Positions 11,615 to 23,780 of a DNA stretch of 64,000 nucleotides are shown piece after piece. The notes under the pieces were generated by a model. The model was not told the DNA's origin, did not search any database, and worked only from the letters and a program-made list of their open reading frames with translations. The stretch covers positions 13,545,315 through 13,609,314 of the forward strand of contig CM063247.1 of assembly GCA_032158295.1 (NCBI GenBank), read 5' to 3'. The position numbers and the translations under genes were made by a program. Source of the stretch: Pycnopodia helianthoides (Eukaryota; Echinodermata; Asteroidea; Forcipulatida; Asteriidae). The first letter of the stretch is position 1. The number at the start of each line of letters is the position of its first letter.

Positions 11615-14600
11615 AGTATGTACGTCACATTTTTAACCCGAGTTGCCCATTTTGCGCTCGCGGCGCTATACGATATTTGGTAGTTACAAATGGCGCCCTC
11701 CCTAAATGACGCCACAGAGTTCATAGCGTCTGATGACGTCATGTGACATAGGTCACTGCATTAACTTTTGTGTACGCGTAAAAGTTTAGTTTCTCAACAT
11801 TTTGTTGTCTAATTTAAAAAAGAAGTGAACACTTTAATGAGGGGAAACCCAAACCTTGCAGTTTGCAGCTTAAGAATAGCCTATTTCATAGCAATTAGGA
11901 TTGCATTAATTAACCATCTCGGCATGTGATTACCACGTTGGTCCAAGAAGAAAAGAAATGTTTTCTAACACACGCGTACAATAATTACAAAACGCCTTTT
12001 ACACAATTTACGGTGCAGACAGGAAAAAATGCGTCAACGCACGGAAAGAACAATCAAATCAACACATGTATTGACTATTGGATTACTACACCAGATAATG
12101 TAGTTTTTTGTCCTTTAAATGTGCAATTATTAGTTTCTATAATTGTTTCTTTTACAAAAACTTTGTGAACCTAAATATTATATCTTCAGTTTCTCAACGG
12201 TACACCGTAAGAACAAACGTCCATCGTCTACGCTGTGACTGCGCCCTCTTGTGGGTAAAAGGAAATCGATCGTTTCACGATCGGAAGATTCGCTCTTCCC
12301 ACAGCATGCGCCACGACCAAAGGTGCCGGGATGGACTGACGTATCGGCACACTCATTTTGGTCCATTTTCAATGACCTTTTAACCTCCGGTCACCTCTTC
12401 CTGTTTACGGAAGATTTGACCCCAATACATTTAATTATGAACCCCTCTGGTGTAAACTCAGTGGACATATTTGCCATCGTAGGTCTCGTCAAATCTAGCT
12501 TGGAAGTAGGGGTCGATATTAAAAAAGAGTACTTGATTTTGTTGCTATACGTCCTCTTGCAACTTTGTAAAACAACAAAAACAAAACAAAACAAACAAAC
12601 AAACAAACAAAACGGTTTATAAGTAAGTAGACTGTTTGATTGTTGTTTGACTGTCCTTCGAATGTAATTTTTTTGGATACATTTTTTAATACTGTTTGTT
12701 TTAACCTTCCGATGGCCGGTCTGCAGTCAGTAGACCGAAAACACATTTTAGTTAATTACTCGTTCAGTTTTCAGCAAAAAACAGGTAAAACCCTTTAGGT
12801 TATATCATCAGACAGGCCCGTATGACATGGCCTACGACCCTGTAGACAGTATGACCCTTGTACTCCGATCCCCCAGTTATAAAACACTTTTTATATGGGG
12901 TAGTGTACAATACAAATCGCAGTTTCACAGTGTAAAAACATTACAATAAAACAATAACTAAAATACATAAATATATATATTTTGGCCAAACTATCACTTC
13001 AACGTCTTGAAAGGTTGTCAGCTTTGAAAAAGTATGGAATCAATATTGTAATTGATGTATACACGTTTTCCCAACGTACTGCACGCTGCATTAACTCATG
13101 GCCTTCGTTTTTTTTCGAACAGGGCATGGCCCCATCTGCCTCAAAAGGCGAGGAGGAGCAAGTGATTACGGATGGAAACACATACACAAACGGGGCCTGA
13201 CGCTCATGTTTTTCCATGGTACGAATGTTACTTAGACGAGCAACGTCTATGTTGCAAACTACACACTCACACACACACACACGTTGTGATTTTGTGCACT
13301 GCCCCGTCAGCAGTACCATCATGCATCACTTCTCTAAAAGCATGACGTACTTCCGGACAGAGAACTTGCACTATCTTGGATTAGACCGGCTGGTCCGAGC
13401 GAAAGTTTGGCAAGATCTCAGCGGATGTATCACCCAGGACCGCTGGGACGGCTATAAATCAGCCTCGACTCACTCTCGTAAGTGGCGTCAAACGAAGAAC
13501 ATCAGAATGAGCAATGACGGACACGCCTATTGACCTGACCCAGCCATCCCCCAGCCACCTACTCCACTCATGTACAACAATGCAATCACGGTCTGGCTTT
13601 AGCAACGACGAACTTTGATTGGTGGAGTTGATTGCACGATATGTCCTTTCACTTTGGAGTCCAGCCTCAACCTTAACTCTCACCCCATGCGTTCGTTATT
13701 CAGCCTTATACTTTTGCAACAGTGTATCAGTCTATTTCGGTTTATATTGATGTCACGATCGAGCCCTATCTAAGACGATAATCTTTCGACTGGATTGCTC
13801 GCTGGGGAAGAGAGCCGACACTATTATTTTTACAAGCAGGTTTTTCGAAATCAGAAATAGAATACTTCGTGATATTGGGTCACTGGAAATGACTATCTTG
13901 AAAGTTACACGTATAAGCGGCAGTGGATGGGGGACACCAGGTGGTACAGTTGCACTACAGCACCCACCTAAACTCCAGTAATGTTTTGAGTAGATTTAAT
14001 AATAATAATTCTAATAATAATAATAGTCACAATGGAGTCTTATAAGGCGCCTTTATCCCCCCCCCCCAACAAAAAAAGGCGCTCATGGTGCTCGATCATG
14101 ATATAAAACGCGTCTTTTAGATTTATTCTTAGAAAAAAAGTGATAGGCAATAATTATAAAAAAATATATATATATTTCTGAACTGTTCCATTGTAATGAT
14201 CTCTCCAGACTAGCAGTGGATCAAGTTTTGTAAAACCCGAACCAAAATAGTCCCCAAGCTTCCGTATGTTAGATCAAGACAAATTAAAAGTGTATTACGT
14301 TACTGACAAGGGAGTACAATCAATTAAACTCAACCGATGCGCTCAACAGATGGATTCGAGTTGACCTCATTGTCAAAGGGCAGGTTTTTCAGGGTTGGCG
14401 AGTGGTTTGTGTGTCACATCCGGGGTTTTCAGGGGTTCACGAGATGTGTTCGAACTGGCGGCTACAGCCGCGGCTACGGCCGGCTGGATCGCCGCGTCAT
14501 CATGCGTTGAAGTATAGGACGTCCTCAGCACCAACCTTAGCATTAGTATTACTAGAAGCTGTGTGGCTTTAGCCGCAAATTCGGATACGACCTTACTCCA

Positions 14601-14691
14601 AGTGAAACAATGAGCCTTGCAAAATGCCACAGTATGCAATGTACCCTTTGGTTAATCCTACCATCGTCCAACATACGATTTTATATCAAAT
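11615..14691. other. Unassigned sequence with minor repeats
   Basis: No gene recognised. A perfect TGACGTCA (CRE-type) site is at 11734-11741. An AAAC-type microsatellite lies at about 12570-12612 and a CA run near 13265. At about 13995-14090 the minus strand shows an AAGGCGCCTTATAAG motif followed by ATT triplets, which resembles the 3' tail of a SINE or LINE, but no body is visible. Confidence 0.45.
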
Positions 14692-15013
14692 GCAAGATAC
14701 ACTTTTGGTAATTGTCAAAGACTAGTGCCTCGCTTGGTGTATCCCAACATATGCATATAATAACAAACCTGTGAAAATTTGGGCTCAATTGGTCAATTAA
14801 AATGTCTGAGAAAGGCTTCTTGCCTGAAGCCTTTCTCAGGTTCAAATATTTTAGTGAGAAGTTACCTCTTTTGAAAAACTACATTGCTTCAGAGGGAGTC
14901 GTTTCTCACACAATTTTTGAATTTATTATCAGCAGCTTTCAGGTGCTTCTTACCAAGTAAGTTTTTATGGTAAAGTATTTTTTGAGTAATTACCAAAAGT
15001 ATCCACTGCACTA
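14692..15013. mobile_element. TTAA-family MITE with internal hairpin
   Basis: The termini are inverted: GCAAGATACACTTTTGGTAA at the left and, reversed, GCAGTGGATACTTTTGGTAA at the right. Internal blocks (AACAAACCTGTGAAAATTTG, GGCTCAATTGGTC) match the family seen at 56409. The flanking TTAA has decayed. A perfect inverted pair with 14-base arms (14806-14819 and 14826-14839, six-base loop) lies inside. It has no coding capacity. Confidence 0.65.
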
Positions 15014-16774
15014 AGTCGAAAAAAGAGAGAAATGTTGATGCTTGTAAACGTTGAGATCAAACTAGTCTCACTCAGGTATATAGTGAAGACAATCCGATAA
15101 GTCCTTCACCTGGTGATTCACATTACTAAGCGTAGTGGATTGGTAGCAAGACACATTCTTTCATAAACTGATGGGTCACACGAGGGTGTAAACCTTTTTA
15201 AATAGGGGGCAAGGTTAAAACTGTAGTTTCCGTTTTCATTTCTCTTCAAAAACAAGCCACTTTCTTGCCGGCTTTCAGCTCTCTTTTTTTGCCATTTACT
15301 ATTTTTTTCCAAGATAATCTGACATGTAGGCAACCACATCGTCTGCGTTAAAATGTAAAGATAGTTTCAAATAACATTAACATTATCACATTAAAGCTTA
15401 TACGATGTAACATTTTATGGAGCTTTTAAATCTCGAAAGTCAAGATTTCAAACGGGAGCCCGGGGGGGGGGGGGACTACAATGAGGGAGAGGGACGCAGT
15501 GGGCACATGCTCCCCCCTAGTTACACCACTCCCAGTAGACCGTTACATTATATCGTTATGCAATCAAATAAAACAATAATCCCAATCAAACAGCATTCCG
15601 CTTGTACTTTTCGACACGACGTATTGTGGTCGTGTATCCATTGACCAGCTTTAAAACTAAACTTTGGACATTTTGGTCATTAATCTAGCGTTCACTTGGT
15701 TATTAAGATGCCATCTGCCGCCGAGATTTGTTCAAACATCGACCTTAATTTCACCATGAAAGAGTTAACACTTTTCTTCTTTGGGTAAATTTACTGAAGT
15801 AGGAAAATGTCACGATTTAATTAAGACATCGAGTCGTTCACCGAACCGTCCAGGCCCCACAATGTTTAATCAGGGATAAATTGTTAATTGCTGAGTGAAC
15901 GAGGAACGCGCACAGCGCCCTCTGTCAGTTATCAACGTTACATGTTTTGAGTTCTTCAACGGAAAGTCACAGTCCTCGCACGGGAGAATACGAATAAGAA
16001 CAAGACAGAAAAAAGGCGCACAATTGATCCTACTTCAAATAGTGAACAGTTACACAAACCTGACATTTATTATTACTTTTTTCTTTTTAGTTTGACAAGT
16101 TTTCAAATAAATTATTGAAACAAACACACTTTACGTGGTTTGAAGATTGAAACGTATATAAGAAGAAAAAAAATAAACAAAAACAAATATAATAATAAAT
16201 CAGAATTTTAAATCGCAAAACCGTGAAATACAAGTTTTGCCTTGATACCATTTTTGGACTAGGTAGGGTTTATACTTATTCTCATAGATGAATATCGTAT
16301 CACGGAGAAAACGAAAATATGTAAGCATCTCTAACTAGGGCTCTCGAACGTATAATATTATGTTATAATATTATATACACTATTGTAAGCCTTGATGTTT
16401 TCAAAGTTAGAAAAGGATGTACACGTAGTCTGAGATGACTGTTTAATCGGAACAAGGCCGGATAGATTAGTTTGAACGCGAATCAAATCACTGTCTTGAG
16501 TGATTGGAAAACGGAACGACAAAACCTTCAGGAGATTCAAGAAAGAGTATCCCTCCAACCCACACGCACACACACGTTTGTGAATTCTGAAAATCGAGGA
16601 CTTCTCTCTGTTCTCCCATTGTTTGGAACTGTGCATAATGACTATTTGAGGGCTAGATTAGAAGCTAATGACATGGGGACATCACATTGATCACATAATT
16701 TGTTAATGTCACAAGTATGTCTTTAAAAAAAAACAAGATTGTTTCAAAGAGAATGATTAGCAGGTATCATCTTC
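15014..16774. other. Unassigned sequence
   Basis: No gene recognised. A run of 12 or more G lies at about 15461-15474. The open frames at 15417-15644 and 15895-16095 carry no recognisable motif. Confidence 0.5.
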
Positions 16775-18665
16775 TCTGTACGAAAAGCACCGCCTCCACA
16801 CACTAGCTATGAACGACCCCCAATTAGCAGCGAAGAAAGTCGCCTCCACCTTTGTCCGCAGGGAAGTCCAAGCCAAGCTGCGAAAGATGAAATTCAGGGC
16901 TATGCCGCTACGAAAGACTCCAAGCGCTTGTGTGAGTCATTGAACATTGAAAGCTCTCTACATGGCCCACAGACCTCCAGTTCTTCTCTCCCCCTTCTCA
17001 GTGCAGACAGCACGACACTCATCACTGACCGGGCTAAGATCCTGGAAAGAAACGGTCTGAACACTTCGATGCTGTCCTCAACCGTCCGTCCGCCAACAAC
17101 GCCGGGGCCTTTGAACGCCTCCCACAGGTTCCAGTCAACCAGGAACGTGCTTCGCCACCAAGTCTAAAGGAGACTCAGAAGGCAATCAGTCAACTGATCT
17201 TCGGAAATGCGCCCAGTGTTGACGTTATGCAAGTGTAAGGTCAGGAGGCCCCGTCCCAACCCAGAAGCTGATGACCATTTCCAAACCCATAAAGGAGGAA
17301 ATGTCATACCCTGGGACTTCAAGGATGCCTCCATTGTACACCTTCATAAACGGAAAGGAAATTGCCAATCATGTGACAACCAATGGGGCATGTCCTTGAC
17401 AGAGTCCTCTTCAACCATTTCATCCAGCGTCTCGAACAAGAGCATCGTCCTGATAGTCAGTGAGACTTCCACACTGGAAGAGGAACAAAGTTGGACACAA
17501 TTTTCGCGGCAACACAGATTCAGGAGAAGTGTCAGGAGTAGAACAGGGACCTCTACACCACCTTTGTAGATCTAAACAGAGGCCTCTAGGTCTTTTGCAC
17601 TGTCAGCAGAGAGGGTCTATGTAAGACGATGACCAAGTTTGGTTGACCGGACTGGTTCATCATCCATGCCAGTTTCATGACGGCATAATGGCTGGCGCCT
17701 GCAGGAAGAAGGAGAAACATCAGATGCTCCTTTCAGTGACAAACAGAGTAAAGCAGGGCCGTTTATTGGCACATACACTTTTTAGCAATATGTTCGGACC
17801 GTGCTCTCCGATGCCTTCCGTGACAGCGATGAAGGAATACCCAGCAGAAACAGGACTGATACGAAGCTCTTCAACCAGCTTCGTCTTCAAGCAGTAACAA
17901 AGGTGAAATATACTGTCATCAAGGACTTTTCTTCGCTGCTGAATGCGCACTTAACGCCACCAGCGAGCAGCAATGAAAGTAAATACTGAGAGGCTCTCAT
18001 TGACATGCAACAACCTAGGCCTCATGCATCAGCACCAAGAAAAACCGTAGCCATGTTTAAGTCCTGTACTGGAAAGCCCCACCAGCAATCCAGCATCATA
18101 GTGAACGGTGAAGAGCTAATTGATGTGGACAAGTTGACATTACCTGGTCAGCACCTTTATCTCGCCAGGCAACCATCGGCGATGAAGTCAAGTGCCAGCA
18201 GCGCATTTTTGGGAGGCTTTACCTCCAGCGTCCGAGAATAAAGGGTTATCAGCCTTAGCACTAACCTCAAAGTCTACCGGGAGACAGTCATTACAATGCT
18301 CCTTTAGTGTGTCAGTGAGTCATGGACCGTACAGCAGAAATGCGAGACAGCTGAACCACATCCATACAACATGTCTTTGATGGAATCAGGTGGTATGAAT
18401 GCGCCAGCATGCCTGCCCAGCATACGCACCCATGAGATCGAGAAGACACCGGCAAGATTGGCTGGACACGTTCTGTGCATGAATGACCGGCGACTCCCCA
18501 ATGTGCTTCTGCACAGGGAATTGGCAGAAGGCATTCATTAAAGTCAGACGACCAAAGCTCCGCTTTAAAGATCGTCTCAAATCCACCACGAAGAGCTTGC
18601 CTCAGACCGACCTTCAAGGCGCAGTCCAACAAGAAGAAGGGCCAAGTAAGCTGAACAGCGCCGCA
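16775..18665 (+). mobile_element. Dead non-LTR retrotransposon (LINE) reverse transcriptase, 5'-truncated
   Basis: Translation in shifting frames follows the endonuclease-reverse transcriptase ORF of a LINE family that is widespread in animals. The order is a linker with KILERNGL-like text (about 17035), DFKDASIVHLHKRKGN (about 17317-17364), NRDLYTTFVDLN (17541-17576, normally DLTKAFDT), VKQG-like text near 17750, RLQAVTKVK (about 17880) and a C-terminal part with QLNHIHTTCL (about 18350). The expected FADD catalytic box reads FAAE (17932-17943), so both metal-binding aspartates are lost. At least ten stops and frameshifts interrupt it. The endonuclease domain is absent, as expected for 5' truncation at insertion. 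It is often mis-annotated as a host gene. The clade is not certain. Confidence 0.9.
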
Positions 18666-19541
18666 GAGTTGAGCAAAAGTATGCTTTCTTTAAACTTGTA
18701 TAAAATACACTTTCAGTTGCAACTAATTGAATGATTACATTAGTGGTTGCTCACTGTTATTGCAGCCTTTTCCATTTGTATGAAAATGCAACCTGATATG
18801 CAAGCTGAGGTTGTTTTTTAAGACCCATTAAAATTGAAATAAAGTTGACATTACTATTGTGTTAGTAAGATTATCTTTAGTATAGCAAAAGTGGAAACTG
18901 TGTATCAGAATTATTAGTGATAACAATGGAGGAAAATGTCATGTAAACAACCAACGGGAATCATGCTTACTTCATACATTGTAATCATCACATTTAAATC
19001 TACCAGAGCCTAAACAGTCATCCAAATTAGATTATTATCTCATTTTATTTTTAAGTGATAATTTGATTTCGGCGGGGAAAATGGCGGCCATCTTGGAAAA
19101 CGACGGCGATCCTGGAATTGTTCTTGGCCAAATGTATTTGGAAAATATGCAGTGATCGTATCCATGCAAACATGTGATCAATTCTACTAATATATGGGGG
19201 TTTACGTACGAATTATTAGAGACAAAAGCGTGTTTTATGCAAATTAGCAATTTTCCCCAAACTTTCTTTCGGATAGTTGTTTGGGAGGTGTTTCAAGAGA
19301 CTCTACCAACAAAACACTGGATGTGCAGTGATATGTTTATATAGTTGATGAAAGTATTATAATCAATCTTATTGGTTTGTACTTGGATACATGGAAGAGA
19401 GTGAATACGTTATAACAGAGCAGACCACCGCTTCTCAACGTAGGACTCCCCGCCCCCGCCCCTCTAATATTGCGACATTTCTTTAATTTGTACAGATTGG
19501 CTCTGTCACGTTGAACTTTAGTACTAGTGATGCTAAATGGA
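18666..19541. other. Unassigned sequence
   Basis: No gene recognised. AATGGCGGCCATCTTGG at about 19079-19096 is a motif frequent in dispersed repeats of invertebrates, and the following 200 bases may be repeat-derived, but no ends are visible. Confidence 0.4.
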
Positions 19542-19655
19542 AAATCATCATTAATTATTTTGGATTTACAAGTAAGCGATCCTCCAGTTTGGGATTTCAA
19601 ATCATCGATAATTATTTTGGATTTACAAGTTAACGATCCTCCAGCTTGGGATTTC
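19542..19655. repeat. 57-bp tandem duplication
   Basis: Two adjacent 57-base units (19542-19598 and 19599-19655) agree except at a few positions. Because 57 is a multiple of three, a minus-strand open frame (19337-19657) repeats a 19-residue block, but nothing else suggests coding. Confidence 0.85.
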
Positions 19656-20646
19656 AAATTAATGTGTTTGTACAGCTACCATATTCCCGGCCTATAGCCT
19701 CCATTAACTTTCTTTACTATAAAACATATCATATAAATATATATGTTTCCTCGTGGGTTTTAGGCACATTTATATCGGCACTTCTTTTCTTGAAGCAGCT
19801 TTACCCAAATCAGGAAATGCTGATTCGGGTAGTCTTCAAGTGCTATTGTCGACTTATCAATATTGTCAGACATTTGTTTATCCAGACGATCAACTAACTG
19901 CATAAACCTTATGAACAGTCACCTTTATGACTAAAACTAGGCCTAATTATTTTTTATTGTGTGACCCCCCCCCACCCCAAAAAGAAAGAAAAAAAAAAGA
20001 ACTGCGGTTTGTCACTTGAAACAGCCGTCATGTACGACTTCCCTTGTATTCAAACGTTCCACAGGTAAACTGACATGTTTGTTAACCCCTTTTTGTCTCA
20101 ATCCGTGGTTGATTTGCTCACAAATTGATTTTGTTTTCAGTGGAGGAGAGGTTTAACCTGTTCGTCAAAAACCCGAGATGGATCGGCGCAAACCTGAGTT
20201 AAAAAAAAACCACAAGGTCAGCATCACGGCAAAACATTGTGGTAAAACGATCATGTGGCTTGTTTCGGATTATTGACTGGACGGGCCGTGTGTTTGAACA
20301 CGCAAGGCAAGTCTGAAGGACAATTTTCCGGCTGGTTATAGATAAACTTGTAACATGATATGGATACAGACCTTACGTACGCAAAGCCCGAATTGGTTTG
20401 TGTGATCACGAGACGGCTCGTTGAACTATTGCAGTTGATTAGAACGTGAGAGCATAGATAAAACATAAAAACAATACGACAACTAACGGAAACTGTCACA
20501 ACAACTATACACAAACACAATAACCACTAAACAAACAAACAAACAAACAAACAAACAAACACCCAACACACCAACAAACAAAAGGAATGGGGAATTGAAG
20601 TAGTACAGGGAGCGAAATTAATGTTATTGATGAAGTGTGTATACTG
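19656..20646. other. Unassigned sequence with an ACAA microsatellite
   Basis: No gene recognised. C- and A-rich runs lie at about 19967-19999, and a clean ACAA-type tetranucleotide repeat of eight units at about 20529-20560. Confidence 0.5.
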
Positions 20647-21012
20647 CTATTTTTAACTAGCTCTTTTGACAACAACGTTATCAATGCGCTTTAGTGCCCT
20701 GGTCATTGAGCCTTTGAAACATTCATCGTGTCCCATAAGTTATATTCATCCTTATATTATTCATCATATCCTATAATGTCCCCAGGGAGTATTCAGCCCG
20801 AGCTGCAGTGGCGCTCCGAAGGCTTTTTCAAACATGATCAACCACTACCCTCGCCAGGTGGCCACTTATCACCCTGGATGAAGAACAGCTTATAGTGAAG
20901 CATCTTGCTCAGTGACACAATGTGTCACGACCGGGATTCTTACCCACACACCCCGATGACTTAGAACACCAGGTACTTGACTCGGGTGCCCCACCGCTTG
21001 ACCAAGACACGC
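20647..21012 (-). mobile_element. tRNA-derived SINE
   Basis: Read on the minus strand, the element opens with a tRNA-like head. An A-box-like GGTCAAGCGGT lies near 20993-21003, and the B-box at 20934-20946 reads GGGTAAGAATCCC (consensus GGTTCGANTCC, partly decayed). The head has the long variable-arm look of tRNA-Leu or tRNA-Ser. The body contains GAGCAAGATGCTTCACTATA, CTTCATCCAGGG, GCGAGGGTAG and AAAAAGCCTTCGGAGCGCCA, ending in CAGCTCGGGCTGAATACTCC. A tail follows with GACCAGGGCACTAAAGCGCA and AAAAGAGCTAG, a decayed form of a common SINE 3' end. I recognise body and tail as an echinoderm-type SINE from memory. It encodes no protein; known SINEs are transcribed by RNA polymerase III and moved by LINE enzymes. 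Confidence 0.8.
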
Positions 21013-21692
21013 TGCAACTGTATGTTAACAACTGAACTTGGGAGTAGCTTGGGTATATAAAGGGTGTGGTGGAGGAGATTATGGTGGATACAAAAAATAT
21101 ATATATCAATACAAATATGTTGTTGTTTGCACAACAATAAAAAGTAAGGGGAACGAATGTTGAGTAAGGTTTGTTTTCAAATTCCAAGTAAGGCAAACAT
21201 AGTTCACAAGAAAATCATTATCTGTTATCATTAGCCCCTGCTTATAGGCAGTGCAGGTTGGGAGGGCAATAACGGCGGCTTTGCCAGTCTGTCTGCGTAT
21301 AGCTTCAGGGTTGAACTGATGATTAAAAATATGATTCCCCCCCCCCCCCATTTTCGTATGCTTTGCAATTTCTCCCTCTCATTCTACTTTAGCCATGATG
21401 GATTGTTTGACATAAAAATCAAAATACACTTTTTAATACCAAAGGTCACGACGTAGGTCCGGTGTACAAGGTTCAGAACAATCGATCGGTGTCCGTCAAT
21501 GGCTCAATCCTCCCGTTTCCATTTGCAATAACACGCTAGATTGTTCCTGTTCTAAACAATAATGTGCATCACGCGGAAAGCGTTTCTGATTGACCGGCGA
21601 AGTAGCTTGTGCAACCCGCTATATAACTGTCAAGGTCGGCAAACCGGGAAAAGCCCATGCATCGATGTTATTTTCAGGGCTATTTCAATATA
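21013..21692. other. Unassigned sequence
   Basis: No gene recognised. A C run of about 11 lies at 21340-21350. TATATAAAGG at about 21055-21063 resembles a TATA box, but nothing downstream supports a promoter. Confidence 0.45.
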
Positions 21693-21730
21693 GGGGGTGG
21701 GTGGGGTTGGGTGGGGTGGGGTTGGGGGTG
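21693..21730 (+). other. G-quadruplex motif
   Basis: Seven runs of three to five G separated by one or two bases within 38 bases. This fits the canonical intramolecular G-quadruplex pattern with very short loops. No adjacent gene start was recognised. Confidence 0.8.
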
Positions 21731-22618
21731 TGCAAGTTTCGCACCCATAAGAACACACATTCCTATTTGTGCATCCCTGTGGAGACATCTTTTGTTCTTT
21801 CCTTTGTCCCTGTAGTTAAAAACCTCCCATAGACTTGTACACAAAATTCCTTGTGGAGCAACCCAGTCTTTAGAATTTCCCTATGGAGACCCTTTGTTTT
21901 CCCTTTTCTGTTCTGTTAAAAAAGGTAGTGAATATGAAATATTGCGCACAGTTTTGTCTCAAAGTCACACTTTAAAACCCACAGCTCTCAAAATTGTTCT
22001 TACTAATACGCGCAAGACTCGCGCAATTGATACAGCTGCTTTCCTATAGTATGGAAGTTATTATTAAGGCCAATAGGTGGTCAACAAGTATAATGTTTAT
22101 GATAATTAAATTTTATCCAAGGGGGTGTGTTTTCAAACTTGCAACTATATAGTGTGCACAACATTGATACGATTGAAGATGTCAAATAATGATACACACA
22201 ACTAAAGCTGGCCATGGTGAACATTTTTTTCATTTGAATAAAAACAACGATATTGGTGCATCAAATAATTTAAATTTACCGTATAATTGAGTAGAACAAA
22301 TCGGGAAGTTTGTAAACAATCATGAGTTTTTCGTTTTTTGTTTTGTTTTGTTTGTTTGTTGTTGTTTTTTCCTTCGTGAATCCGGTGACTGATTGAGCTT
22401 AAACTTTCACCGGTTTGTTGTTTCATTCATATGATGGTTCATACAAAGTGTGTTTACTTGCCTTTGACAATGTTACCAATGTAGTCCGCAGGCATTTAAA
22501 ATACAAGATTTGATTATTATTTTTTTACCGATTGAAACTTTTTTTTAATTATTTTTTATTTAACATATTATAAAAACAGGTGACAACGAAATACTGACAT
22601 GATCTTGTTTTGCCCAGT
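21731..22618. other. Unassigned sequence
   Basis: No gene or element recognised. The T-rich tract at about 22330-22372 (TTTG/GTTT repeats) is low-complexity. Confidence 0.5.
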
Positions 22619-22738
22619 GCCGACTGGATCCCTCCGGACATCAGCGATCGAAATACGTACACCTCTCTTGGGAAATGAACCCACGACATTAATAAGCGCG
22701 TCTATTCCGCAAGACCACTAGCTGGGCAGCCCCAATGT
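22619..22738 (-). mobile_element. Second tRNA-like SINE fragment
   Basis: On the minus strand, CCAGCTAGTGGTCTTGCGG (A-box-like) is followed about 40 bases later by GTCGTGGGTTCATTTCCC (B-box-like, one or two changes from GGTTCGANTCC), then CAAGAGAGGTG. The spacing matches a tRNA-derived promoter. The anticodon arm does not fold well, so this is a SINE head and not a tRNA gene. The 3' boundary is not defined. Confidence 0.5.
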
Positions 22739-23058
22739 CCGTCGAGAAGCCACGTGAAATGGTACACTAGTTATAGAAGCCTCGATAGTTTGAATTTGGA
22801 CTTTCCATGACCAACTGACCTTATCAGATACCTGTCAGGTTTCCAGAAACGGTATTGAGATCCTACTTTAACAATTTTTGTTAAACTCTTCTTTTAGTCT
22901 TCGAGAAAGACTCTGCTAAGATCACAACGTCAGGCCACTAACTAATTTTTGCATAGGTCCTTTTGGTTGGTAAGCAGTTTGCAACAGTTTATTCTGTTTT
23001 CTCAATCTCTTTTACTCCGCAGTAGTTTATCAACCACCGTTAATATGCTCATGCGCCG
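22739..23058. other. Unassigned sequence
   Basis: Nothing recognisable. Confidence 0.5.
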
Positions 23059-23127
23059 TGGAAAAAAAAAAAAAAAAAAACAACAACAACAACAACAGAC
23101 AAACAAACAAACGACAAACAAAAACAA
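23059..23127. repeat. A-run followed by CAA and AAAC microsatellite
   Basis: About 20 A, then CAA triplets, then AAAC tetranucleotides. This is the pattern expected where microsatellites grow out of a retroelement poly-A tail, though no element body is identified on the left. Confidence 0.85.
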
Positions 23128-23780
23128 TCCGGGCAAACATTGAGGGAGTTGAACCCACGTCAGCAGTCCGTATAAGGTAGTCATCGTCCAAACCCGTATT
23201 GACCCAATTCACATGACGTCATTATCCCAATGACGGTGGCGCCATTTTGGGAGTCAATGTCACGTGTGTTATACAGTGCAGTGCGCATTTTAGGCGACGC
23301 GGCATTGACACGCTAACCGTAAGCTGTTCGTGCAACTCGACACTCAAAATGGCGAGCGAGGTAGACAGTAGCCGCGCATGACGTTGATGCAAGGGGGTGA
23401 AGAGAAACCCGAGTTTGATTATCACGAAATCCACCCACATTACTTTGACCATCAGCGGCTTCCGTGATTTTATTACTTGCTTCATTAACTAGGACTGGGA
23501 ATTAAAGGAGAACCAAACTGGGGATATTTTGGGAACGGTGAGCACAATTAACAGAAGAGTTTAGACACGGGCTGCAATTGGTTGTTTTCCTGTCTTGTTA
23601 TAAATACTAGTCACTGTTTTTACAGCAAAGATAAAGAGGAAGAAAACATTTGTTCCTATGATAGAGTTAAAACGAGCCGTGTACTTTTGCGAACTAATTA
23701 TAAATCTAGTTCTTAACAATATTTCCCGGTCATTTTCATTTTTTTTTTTACATCAGTTTCTTAAACTCACAAAATCTCAC
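23128..23780. other. Unassigned sequence
   Basis: No gene recognised. A perfect TGACGTCA site lies at 23214-23221. CGCCATTTTG near 23234 and its complement CAAAATGGCG near 23345 form a short inverted pair, possibly a degraded foldback element. Confidence 0.45.

Noticed and set aside
19337..19657. Repeat protein with two 19-residue units on the minus strand
   Set aside because: Explained by the 57-bp DNA duplication; the rest of the frame has no coding character.
21050..21068. TATATAAAGG as a core promoter
   Set aside because: A single TATA-like word next to a SINE with no downstream open frame; such words are frequent in AT-rich DNA.
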